Of a DNA stretch of 6,263 nt, positions 1 to 5,117 are shown one piece after another; position 1 is the first letter of the stretch; each line of letters begins with the position of its first letter. Origin of the DNA: Planktothrix sp. UBA8402 (GTDB lineage Bacteria > Cyanobacteriota > Cyanobacteriia > Cyanobacteriales > Microcoleaceae). The stretch covers positions 5,070-11,332 of the forward strand of contig DMPJ01000052.1 of the NCBI GenBank assembly GCA_003456035.1. The letters run 5' to 3'. The notes beneath the pieces are model-generated. The model had not been told where the DNA came from. It saw only the letters and a list, made by a program, of their open reading frames with translations, and made no database searches. The position numbers were made by a program, and so were the translations under genes.

Positions 1-1416
1 AAGGGGGGGTTAGGGGGGGTCAAATCTATAGAATTAATCCAAAAAGAACTCAACTGGATTCAGAACAAATTATTACCGAATTTATTAAGAACTTCCGAAG
101 AAATTACGAATTTATTAATAGGTTTAGATGGTCTATTTGTCAAGAGTGGTGCATCGGGGGCGCCAACAAGAGGAAAACCCGATGTTTTGCCAACGGGACG
201 CAATTTTTATTCCGTTGATATTCGGGCAATTCCAACAGAAACTGCTTGGAGAGTTGGGGAATTATCGGCATCTGTATTAATTGAACGTTATACTCAAGAA
301 AATGGCGAATATCCTCGCACATTAGGGTTATCAGTTTGGGGAACTTCAACAATGCGAACAGGGGGAGATGATATCGCCGAAGCGTTAGCATTATTAGGCG
401 TAAAACCTGTTTGGGATTATCCTTCGCGGCGAGTAGTTGATTTTGAAATATTACCTGTTTCTATTTTAGGTCGTCCCCGTGTCGATGTCACATTAAGGAT
501 TTCAGGGTTTTTTAGAGATGCTTTTCCTAATTTAATTGATTTATTTGATCAAGCGGTTATTGCTGTTTCTAATTTAGATGAAACCGCAGATCAAAATCCT
601 TTAGCTGCACAAGTTCAACAGGAAACGCAATTTTGGATTAAAGAAGGTTTAACAATTGAACAGTCAAATTTGCGATCGCGCTTGAGAATTTTCGGCTCTA
701 AACCTGGTGCTTATGGGGCGGGTTTACAGGGATTAATTGAATCCCAAAACTGGCAGAATGATCAGGATTTAGCGACTGCTTATATTAACTGGAGTAGTTA
801 CGCTTATACGAGTGCAAATTCAGGTCATCAACAGGGAATTTCCGCTTCAGAAGCGTTTCAAAATCGTTTAGAAAAGATGCAAATTGTTCTGCAAAATCAA
901 GATAACCGAGAACATGATATATTAGATTCCGATGACTATTATCAATTTCAAGGGGGAATGACCGTTGCGGTTAGAACATTAACGGGTAAAAATCCTCAGA
1001 CTTATTTTGGGGATAATGCTATTCCTGAAAACCCCAAAATTAGACTTTTAAAAGAAGAAATTGCTAAAGTATATCGTTCTCGTGTAGTTAACCCTAAATG
1101 GATCGCTGGAGTGATGCGACATGGATATAAAGGGGCGTTTGAACTATCAGCAACCGTTGATTATTTATTCGCTTATGATGTTACCGCCAATTGTGTAGAA
1201 GATTTTATGTATGAAGGGGTGGCAAATGCTTATATTTTTGATCAGAAAGTGCAACAATTTATTCAAGAAAAAAATCCTTGGGCGTTACGCGATATGGCAG
1301 AAAGATTATTAGAAGCGCATCAACGCCAATTCTGGCAAACAGCGAGTCAAAATATGATCGAACAGTTAAGGGCAATTGTTCATGAAGCCGAGGGAATAAT
1401 TGAAGGGAAGACTTAA
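1..1416 (+). CDS. cobN: Cobaltochelatase large subunit CobN, C-terminal part (5' partial)
   Basis: CobN is the large, porphyrinoid-binding subunit of the ATP-dependent chelatase that inserts cobalt into hydrogenobyrinate a,c-diamide in cobalamin synthesis; it works in the cytoplasm with AAA+ partner subunits. The frame is open from base 1 without a start and ends at TAA 1414-1416, giving 471 residues against roughly 1,250-1,350 for the family, so about the last third is present. Family landmarks, numbered within this fragment, are SGASGAPTRGKPDVLPTGRNF up to about residue 68, MRTGGDD (118-124), GRPRVDV followed by SGFFRD (from 157), SKPGAYGAGL (233-242), DSDDYYQFQGGM (309-320) and VMRHGYKGAFEL (372-382). 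These match CobN better than the related Mg-chelatase subunit ChlH, whose equivalent motifs differ (for example NIKTYGE in place of TMRTGGD). A TTG at 187 could be read as a start, but it lies inside the conserved DVLPTGRNF block and is internal. Residues 1-7 (KGGLGGV) come from two G7 tracts and look inserted. One HIP1 site lies at 672-679. Confidence 0.93.
   Translation, partial: KGGLGGVKSIELIQKELNWIQNKLLPNLLRTSEEITNLLIGLDGLFVKSGASGAPTRGKPDVLPTGRNFYSVDIRAIPTETAWRVGELSASVLIERYTQENGEYPRTLGLSVWGTSTMRTGGDDIAEALALLGVKPVWDYPSRRVVDFEILPVSILGRPRVDVTLRISGFFRDAFPNLIDLFDQAVIAVSNLDETADQNPLAAQVQQETQFWIKEGLTIEQSNLRSRLRIFGSKPGAYGAGLQGLIESQNWQNDQDLATAYINWSSYAYTSANSGHQQGISASEAFQNRLEKMQIVLQNQDNREHDILDSDDYYQFQGGMTVAVRTLTGKNPQTYFGDNAIPENPKIRLLKEEIAKVYRSRVVNPKWIAGVMRHGYKGAFELSATVDYLFAYDVTANCVEDFMYEGVANAYIFDQKVQQFIQEKNPWALRDMAERLLEAHQRQFWQTASQNMIEQLRAIVHEAEGIIEGKT
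3..19 (+). repeat. Paired G7 tracts, G-quadruplex-capable, inside cobN
   Basis: Two runs of seven G are separated by TTA, which also makes two near-identical 10-mers (AAGGGGGGGT and TAGGGGGGGT). The pattern satisfies G3-N1-G3-N3-G3-N1-G3 on the coding strand, so both the DNA and the mRNA could form a quadruplex. The tracts are read in frame as Gly-Gly-Leu-Gly-Gly. The string resembles the G-rich dispersed repeats common between genes in filamentous cyanobacteria; that resemblance is from memory, not a search. Confidence 0.6.
672..679. repeat. HIP1 palindrome GCGATCGC
   Basis: Exact octamer in cobN, read as part of Leu-Arg-Ser-Arg codons. HIP1 is strongly over-represented in many cyanobacterial genomes and supports the taxonomic assignment. 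Confidence 0.9.
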
Positions 1417-1432
1417 CAGGAACATTTTGATT

Positions 1433-1438
1433 TATAAT
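1433..1438 (+). promoter_or_regulatory. Possible -10 element for the lipoprotein gene
   Basis: A perfect TATAAT lies in the 77-bp gap between cobN and the lipoprotein gene, 56 bases before the ATG. No good -35 sits at 16-18 bases: TTGAAG at 1400-1405 is too far and CTTAAC at 1412-1417 is weak, with a 15-base spacer. The gap has no hairpin terminator, so read-through from cobN is also possible. Confidence 0.35.
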
Positions 1439-1493
1439 AGGATAAAATAAATCCCGATTAATCAACATAATCTAATTCCAGCTAACAATTGCT

Positions 1494-3032
1494 ATGAGTC
1501 TATTATCCATATTGAGCTTGATTCGATCAACGGGTAGAAATAGTTTGGTGATGACTACGGTTCCCCTGATAATATTAATGGTTGGATGTTCATTCAAACA
1601 ATCATCCCAACTTCCGGCGGCTTCTGAAAGTGCGATCGCCGCTCCCACAAGCCCTAATTATGAACATTTGAATCGGAATAAAATATTAGTTGGAGAGGAA
1701 AATTCACTCTCTCAAAATCTTGCTAAATCTCAAACTTGTATCGAAGAAAATCCCTTTGATGAATCAGTTAAATTTGCTTTACAAGCCTCTAATTTAGCTC
1801 AAACCGCCCGCTCAAAACCAGAATGGGATGAAGTAGCCCGCTTATGGTTACAAGCGGTGGCGTGGATGCAAGCGGTTCCTGCTAATAGTCCTAAACGCAC
1901 ATTTGCTGAGAAGAAAGTGGTTGAATATATGCGAAATTTAACCTATTCTCAACAGCAAGCCGCGCGTTCGGGTTCTATTTCCCAGTTTCCTAGTTTTGAT
2001 AGTGAACCTTTAGATCAACAACTACAATTATATTTATCTTATTTGAGTACCGTTGGCAAACCAGATATTTTAATTGTGGGAAGTTCTCGCGCCTTACAAG
2101 GAGTTGACCCGGCACAAATGCAGCAAGCTTTAACCCAAAAAGGATATCGAGATTTGAAGATTTTTAACTTTGGGGTTAATGGTGCAACGGCGCAAGTTGT
2201 TGATTATATTTTAAGACAAGTTTTAACCCCAGAAAAACTGCCTAAATTGATAATTTGGGCTGATGGAGTTCGGGCTTTTAATAGTGGTAGAATTGATCGA
2301 ACTTTTGAGGCAATTATGGCTTCCCAAGCCCATCAAAAAATAGCTGCTGGCATTCATCCGCAGTTAGCAAAAGCCGAACCCAGTCCCCAAAAAAAATGTT
2401 ATCAATTGCCCCAACCTTGTAAAACCAGAGATAATTCTAAATTTCAATTTCAAAATTCTAATTTCGTCAAAAAGGATAATTATACTTTAACTCAGTTCAA
2501 TTTAATTCCTTTAATTAATAATCCTATACCGATTCAATCTAATAACTTATTATATCAGCCTTCAGAATTTAATTCTAGGGCAACTTTCGTTTCTTTAGAT
2601 GCTATTGAAGCTAACGGTTTTTTACCGTTATCAGATCGGTTTAACCCCAATACTTATTATCAACAAAAACCCTATGTTTCTGGAGCTTATGATGGAGATT
2701 ATCGCTGGTTTAATTTAGGTGGGGAACAGGCCCAGGCTTTTGATTCTGTTGTAGCGTTTACCAGTGCTAATAATATTCAATTGGTGGTGGTGAATTTGCC
2801 CCTAACCGATGATTATTTAGATGGGGTTCGTTGGTCGGCTGAAGTTGAATTTCGAGAACAGATGAAACAGTTATCTCAAGAGTATGGGTTTATTTTTTTA
2901 AACTTATCAGAAAAAGCATTAACGCAATATAACTATTTTACTGATCCGAGCCATTTAAACCGTTACGGTGCTAGTATAGTCGCCCAAACAATTGTTGCTA
3001 ACCCGTCTATTCCTTGGCCCCGGGTTAGATAA
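1494..3032 (+). CDS. Predicted lipoprotein with SGNH/GDSL-like hydrolase domain (DUF1574-like)
   Basis: This is a 512-residue protein whose substrate I cannot name. The N-terminus has Arg11 and Arg15, a hydrophobic stretch (about 19-30) and a lipobox-like LMVGC with Cys32, so a membrane-anchored lipoprotein is likely; Met at -3 is atypical. Starting at Met20 (1551) would remove both arginines, so 1494 is preferred. Residues 85-160 are a helical segment with regularly spaced Trp and Ala (WDEVARLWLQAVAWMQAVP), a pattern seen in other cyanobacterial proteins, perhaps TPR-like. From 190 the fold looks SGNH-like: DILIVGSSRALQG with Ser198 as candidate nucleophile, NFGVNGAT (225-232) as oxyanion-hole block, and TDPSHLN (483-489) with Asp484 and His487 as candidate dyad. 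Residues about 290-365 form a polar, Asn/Gln/Phe-rich insert coded by AT-rich DNA, and an A8 run lies at 2389-2396. No clear Shine-Dalgarno is seen. Lipoprotein status and SGNH fold are inferred from motifs; the enzyme could be an O-acyltransferase or esterase of the envelope, or inactive. Confidence 0.8.
   Translation: MSLLSILSLIRSTGRNSLVMTTVPLIILMVGCSFKQSSQLPAASESAIAAPTSPNYEHLNRNKILVGEENSLSQNLAKSQTCIEENPFDESVKFALQASNLAQTARSKPEWDEVARLWLQAVAWMQAVPANSPKRTFAEKKVVEYMRNLTYSQQQAARSGSISQFPSFDSEPLDQQLQLYLSYLSTVGKPDILIVGSSRALQGVDPAQMQQALTQKGYRDLKIFNFGVNGATAQVVDYILRQVLTPEKLPKLIIWADGVRAFNSGRIDRTFEAIMASQAHQKIAAGIHPQLAKAEPSPQKKCYQLPQPCKTRDNSKFQFQNSNFVKKDNYTLTQFNLIPLINNPIPIQSNNLLYQPSEFNSRATFVSLDAIEANGFLPLSDRFNPNTYYQQKPYVSGAYDGDYRWFNLGGEQAQAFDSVVAFTSANNIQLVVVNLPLTDDYLDGVRWSAEVEFREQMKQLSQEYGFIFLNLSEKALTQYNYFTDPSHLNRYGASIVAQTIVANPSIPWPRVR
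1632..1639. repeat. HIP1 palindrome GCGATCGC
   Basis: Exact octamer near the 5' end of the lipoprotein gene, read as Ala-Ile-Ala in the low-complexity linker after the lipidation Cys. Confidence 0.9.
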
Positions 3033-3034
3033 AA

Positions 3035-3066
3035 AAACCGGGTTTCTTCCATTAAAAACCCGGTTT
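3035..3066. terminator. Bidirectional intrinsic terminator between convergent genes (repeat-like)
   Basis: AAACCGGGTTT (3035-3045) and AAACCCGGTTT (3056-3066) are exact reverse complements, giving an 11-bp stem with a 10-base loop. The hairpin begins 3 bases after the lipoprotein stop codon and ends 8 bases before the Uma2 stop codon. On the minus strand the stem is followed by TTTT (complement of 3031-3034) after the stem's own TTT, a good U-tract for terminating Uma2; the plus-strand side has only TTT followed by mixed bases. An extra CCGGGTT at 3020-3026 could compete for pairing with the right arm. Similar AACCCGGTTTCTT palindromes are, from memory, dispersed in Planktothrix-like genomes. 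Confidence 0.75.
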
Positions 3067-3074
3067 ATACTGAT

Positions 3075-3800
3075 CTATAATTCAGGAGGTAAACTGCCAA
3101 AATGATCGCGGTATTGTTGCAATACTGTTTCCATTTCTGCTAATCTTTGTTGAGCATTTTCAGCCCGTTGGCGTTCTTGTTCAGCCCGTTGATATTCTTG
3201 ATCAGATCGTTGGCGTTCCTGTGCTAATTGTTCGCTAACTTCCTGATAGGATAAAAACGGGTTGTTATCAGGACGATAAATTTGTAATTCTTCCCCCGAT
3301 AAATCAAAGCGAATGCCTAAACGGGGACTTACCCAACCGTTAATTTCTTCAATTACATCTAAACCCATTTCCCGACGTAACCACCCTTTAAATTGATTCC
3401 TGTCTGGGTCATAGATATAATATTCTTCTACTCCATAACGGTCATAAAATAAGAGCTTTTTCTCCATATCCGTTTGGGAATTACAAGGAGAAAGAATTTC
3501 AAATACAACTTGGGGAGGAATTCCATTTTCTTGCCATTGTTTATAGGATGGGCGATCGCCTTTGGGTCTATCCAAAGCAATCATCACATCCGGTGCTTGC
3601 ACAATAGTATTGCGTCCTTCAACGGGATACCAAAACAAATCTCCGGCGACAAATACATTCGGATCATTTGCATAAATTTGATCTAAATTCTGTTTAATAA
3701 TAACAATCCAACGAAATTGTTTTGTGTTATCAGCCATTGGTTTACCGTCACTTTCTGGATAAATAATATCGGAAGATAGCAGAGGTTGTAGTTGAACCAT
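3075..3800 (-). CDS. Uma2-family (DUF820) PD-(D/E)XK endonuclease-like protein with coiled-coil tail
   Basis: This 241-residue protein belongs to the Uma2/DUF820 family, which carries a PD-(D/E)XK nuclease fold and is present in many copies in cyanobacteria; its biological role and DNA target are not established. The typical opening YPESDGKPMADNTKQFRW (14-31) is intact. The nuclease core shows APDVMIALDR with Asp71, VVFEILSP with Glu101, and Lys114/Lys115 before the family block YGVEEYYIYDP (122-132), so the active site looks complete. After about residue 185 a charged Gln/Glu/Arg coiled coil follows, including three heptads QERQRSD, QEYQRAE and QERQRAE (194-214) coded by a 21-bp tandem repeat. 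The ATG at 3798-3800 is chosen because it includes the conserved opening; Met22 is an alternative inside it. No Shine-Dalgarno precedes it. The gene converges on the lipoprotein gene across a terminator and diverges from nadK. It may act alone, as is usual for the family. Confidence 0.9.
   Translation of the reverse strand: MVQLQPLLSSDIIYPESDGKPMADNTKQFRWIVIIKQNLDQIYANDPNVFVAGDLFWYPVEGRNTIVQAPDVMIALDRPKGDRPSYKQWQENGIPPQVVFEILSPCNSQTDMEKKLLFYDRYGVEEYYIYDPDRNQFKGWLRREMGLDVIEEINGWVSPRLGIRFDLSGEELQIYRPDNNPFLSYQEVSEQLAQERQRSDQEYQRAEQERQRAENAQQRLAEMETVLQQYRDHFGSLPPEL
3160..3222 (-). repeat. Three tandem 21-bp units coding coiled-coil heptads
   Basis: Units lie at 3160-3180, 3181-3201 and 3202-3222. 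On the plus strand each begins TCAG and shares CGTTG and TTC; unit 1 differs from unit 2 at 4 positions and from unit 3 at 3. Each unit equals seven codons, so copy-number change would keep frame and lengthen or shorten the Uma2 coiled coil by one heptad. Confidence 0.85.
3552..3559. repeat. HIP1 palindrome GCGATCGC
   Basis: Exact octamer within the Uma2 gene, covering the Gly-Asp-Arg codons just after the candidate catalytic Asp71 strand. Confidence 0.9.
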
Positions 3801-3904
3801 AACTTTATTTTAGCTCTATCAATCTATTGTAATCAATTTATCCAATTTTGGCGACAGATCAGGGATAATAATAACAAGACTGTAAGAAATAATGGGATAG
3901 TGTC
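3801..3904. promoter_or_regulatory. Divergent intergenic promoter region, Uma2 / nadK
   Basis: These 104 AT-rich bases must hold the promoters of both divergent genes. On the minus strand TACAAT (3826-3831) is a plausible -10, about 25 bases before the Uma2 ATG, with only a weak TCGCCA at the -35 distance. On the plus strand GATAAT (3864-3869) is a plausible -10 for nadK, about 35 bases before its GTG, without a clear -35. I see no operator palindrome and no Shine-Dalgarno for either gene. Confidence 0.4.
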
Positions 3905-4825
3905 GTGGAAATTAAACAGGTTATTATCGCGCATAAAGCTAGAGATCCGTTCAGCAAACGCTGGGCGGAACAATATGCTCAACATTTAGAACAGCGAGGA
4001 TGTCATGTATTAATGGGGCCAAGTGGTGCCAAAGATAACCCCTATCCGGTTTTTCTTGCTTCTCGTAATGTTTCCATTGATTTAGCTATTGTGTTGGGTG
4101 GAGATGGAACAGCCTTAGCCGCCGCCCGACATTTAGCTCCCGAAGGAATACCAATTTTAGCGGCAAATGTGGGAGGACATTTAGGGTTTTTAACCGAATC
4201 TTTTGAAGATGTTGAAAATGTTAAAATTGTGATTGATCGACTGTTTGAAGATCGCTATGCGGTGCAAAGTCGGATGATGTTACAAGCGATGGTTTATGAA
4301 GGCAGTAGAACCAATTTAGAACCCGTTAGCGATCGCTTTTTAGCCTTAAATGAAATGTGTATTAAACCCGCTTCCGCCCATCGAATGCCGACATCATTTT
4401 TAGAGATGGAAGTGGATGGAGAAGTGGTTGATCAATATCAAGGAGATGGTTTAATTGTCGGAACTCCAAGCGGTTCCACTTGTTATAATACCTCCGCCGG
4501 AGGGCCGATTTTACACCCCGGAATGGCGGCAATTACTGTTACTCCAATTTGTCCGTTAAGTTTATCCAGTCGTCCGATTGTTTTACCTCCCGGTTCAGTT
4601 GTTAGTGTTTGGCCGTTAGCCGATACGGAACATGAGACAAAACTCTGGATGGATGGGGTATTAGCAACGTCAATTTGGCCGGGTCAACGAGTAGATGTTT
4701 CCATGGCAAATTGTGAGGCAAAATTTATTATTCTGCGTGAGGATTATTCGTTTTATCAAACATTAAGGGAAAAATTACAATGGGCTGGTGCTAGAATTCG
4801 GCATATTAATAATCATCGGAATTGA
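3905..4825 (+). CDS. nadK: NAD kinase (ATP-NAD kinase)
   Basis: NAD kinase phosphorylates NAD+ at the 2'-hydroxyl of its adenosine ribose to give NADP+, the electron acceptor of photosynthetic electron transport; it is a cytoplasmic enzyme. The 306-residue length is normal. Signature motifs are GGDGT (65-69) with the catalytic-type Asp67, NVGGHLGFLTE (89-99), the LNE motif with Asn149-Glu150, the glycine-rich DGLIVGTPSGSTCYNTSAGG (181-200) and ITPICPLSLSSRP-like block (as TPICPLSLSSRP, 213-224), then WMDG (248-251). TPSGST replaces the more usual TPTGST, a conservative change. Cyanobacteria commonly carry two NAD kinases; the VIIAHKA opening resembles, from memory, the Synechocystis sll1415 type rather than slr0400. 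The start is GTG at 3905: an in-frame stop lies at 3890-3892 and no other start codon falls between. There is no Shine-Dalgarno. The gene has its own upstream region and is followed by no clear terminator. One HIP1 site lies at 4329-4336. Confidence 0.96.
   Translation: MEIKQVIIAHKARDPFSKRWAEQYAQHLEQRGCHVLMGPSGAKDNPYPVFLASRNVSIDLAIVLGGDGTALAAARHLAPEGIPILAANVGGHLGFLTESFEDVENVKIVIDRLFEDRYAVQSRMMLQAMVYEGSRTNLEPVSDRFLALNEMCIKPASAHRMPTSFLEMEVDGEVVDQYQGDGLIVGTPSGSTCYNTSAGGPILHPGMAAITVTPICPLSLSSRPIVLPPGSVVSVWPLADTEHETKLWMDGVLATSIWPGQRVDVSMANCEAKFIILREDYSFYQTLREKLQWAGARIRHINNHRN
4329..4336. repeat. HIP1 palindrome GCGATCGC
   Basis: Exact octamer within nadK, covering Ser-Asp-Arg codons before the LNE motif. 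A near-copy with one mismatch (GCGATCGT) is at 4967-4974. Confidence 0.9.
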
Positions 4826-4826
4826 A

Positions 4827-4943
4827 GTGAATAGCAAACAGTCAACAGCCGATATTAAATTGGTAGATATACTGCAAACAATTCCAGAAATAAAATTAGA
4901 AAAAATACAGGATACTTGGAGAATTACTCTTAATATTAGCTAA
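4827..4943 (+). CDS. Doubtful 38-residue ORF directly after nadK
   Basis: A GTG one base after the nadK stop opens a 38-codon frame ending at TAA 4941-4943. The product would be small and mixed-charge, starting MNSKQSTADIKLVDILQT and ending TWRITLNIS, with no signal peptide or membrane segment and no family I recognise. GGA at 4818-4820 is a weak Shine-Dalgarno candidate. The one-base spacing would suit translational coupling to nadK. It may equally be chance or the decayed remnant of a longer gene; start-to-stop length alone does not support coding. Confidence 0.25.
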   Translation: MNSKQSTADIKLVDILQTIPEIKLEKIQDTWRITLNIS

Positions 4944-5026
4944 GTTATTATGATTTATACAGTAGTGCGATCGTCTCCCTCGCTAATTTCAAGTAACTTG
5001 CAGCGATCAAGGGCGTTCGTCAACTC

Positions 5027-5057
5027 TTGCGGCAGATTGTCCAGTTAACGCTATAAT
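5027..5057 (+). promoter_or_regulatory. Candidate sigma70-type promoter for the carbamoyltransferase
   Basis: TTGCGG (5027-5032) and a perfect TATAAT (5052-5057) are separated by 19 bases, at the long end of the accepted range. Transcription would begin near 5064, giving a leader of about 54 bases before the ATG at 5118. Confidence 0.5.
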
Positions 5058-5105
5058 CTCTTGATTATTTGTTTATGATCACAGACAGGCCCGACTGCGC
5101 CTAGT

Positions 5106-5111
5106 GAGGAG
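5106..5111 (+). promoter_or_regulatory. Ribosome binding site GAGGAG deciding the carbamoyltransferase start
   Basis: GAGGAG is the only strong Shine-Dalgarno sequence in the window. It is 6 bases from the ATG at 5118 but directly abuts another in-frame ATG at 5112, so spacing favours 5118. Confidence 0.65.
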
Positions 5112-5117
5112 ATGTTA

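Larger units (their letters stand above)
4826..5117. other. nadK-to-carbamoyltransferase intergenic region
   Basis: These 292 bases hold no confident gene. Contents are the doubtful ORF at 4827-4943, a near-HIP1 site at 4967-4974, a doubtful 29-codon minus-strand frame at 4955-5044, and the promoter and ribosome binding site of the carbamoyltransferase. No hairpin followed by a T-run was found after nadK, so nadK transcription may end by another route or continue. Confidence 0.7.

Noticed and set aside
187..1416. A short, complete 409-residue cobN-like gene starting at TTG 187
   Set aside because: The same frame is open to base 1, and the residues before 187 (GAPTRGKPDV) are conserved CobN sequence, so TTG 187 is an internal Leu codon and the gene is partial.
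1..1416. Magnesium chelatase subunit ChlH/BchH
   Set aside because: The motifs TMRTGGDD, SGFFRDAFP and DSDDYYQFQGG follow CobN; ChlH has different residues at the equivalent places.
140..1468. Minus-strand ORFs at 140-391 and 1259-1468
   Set aside because: Both lie antisense to the conserved cobN coding sequence and have no recognisable motif.
3035..3066. CRISPR repeat or transposon terminal inverted repeat
   Set aside because: There is only one hairpin, no spaced copies and no transposase; its position between two stop codons fits a terminator.
3474..3989. Plus-strand ORFs at 3474-3686 and 3792-3989
   Set aside because: The first is antisense to Uma2 and the second overlaps the divergent promoter and the start of nadK in another frame; neither product resembles a protein family.
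4821..4960. Intrinsic terminator for nadK
   Set aside because: The short complementary pieces here (such as CTTA/TAAG around 4930-4945) are only 4 bp and no T-run follows.
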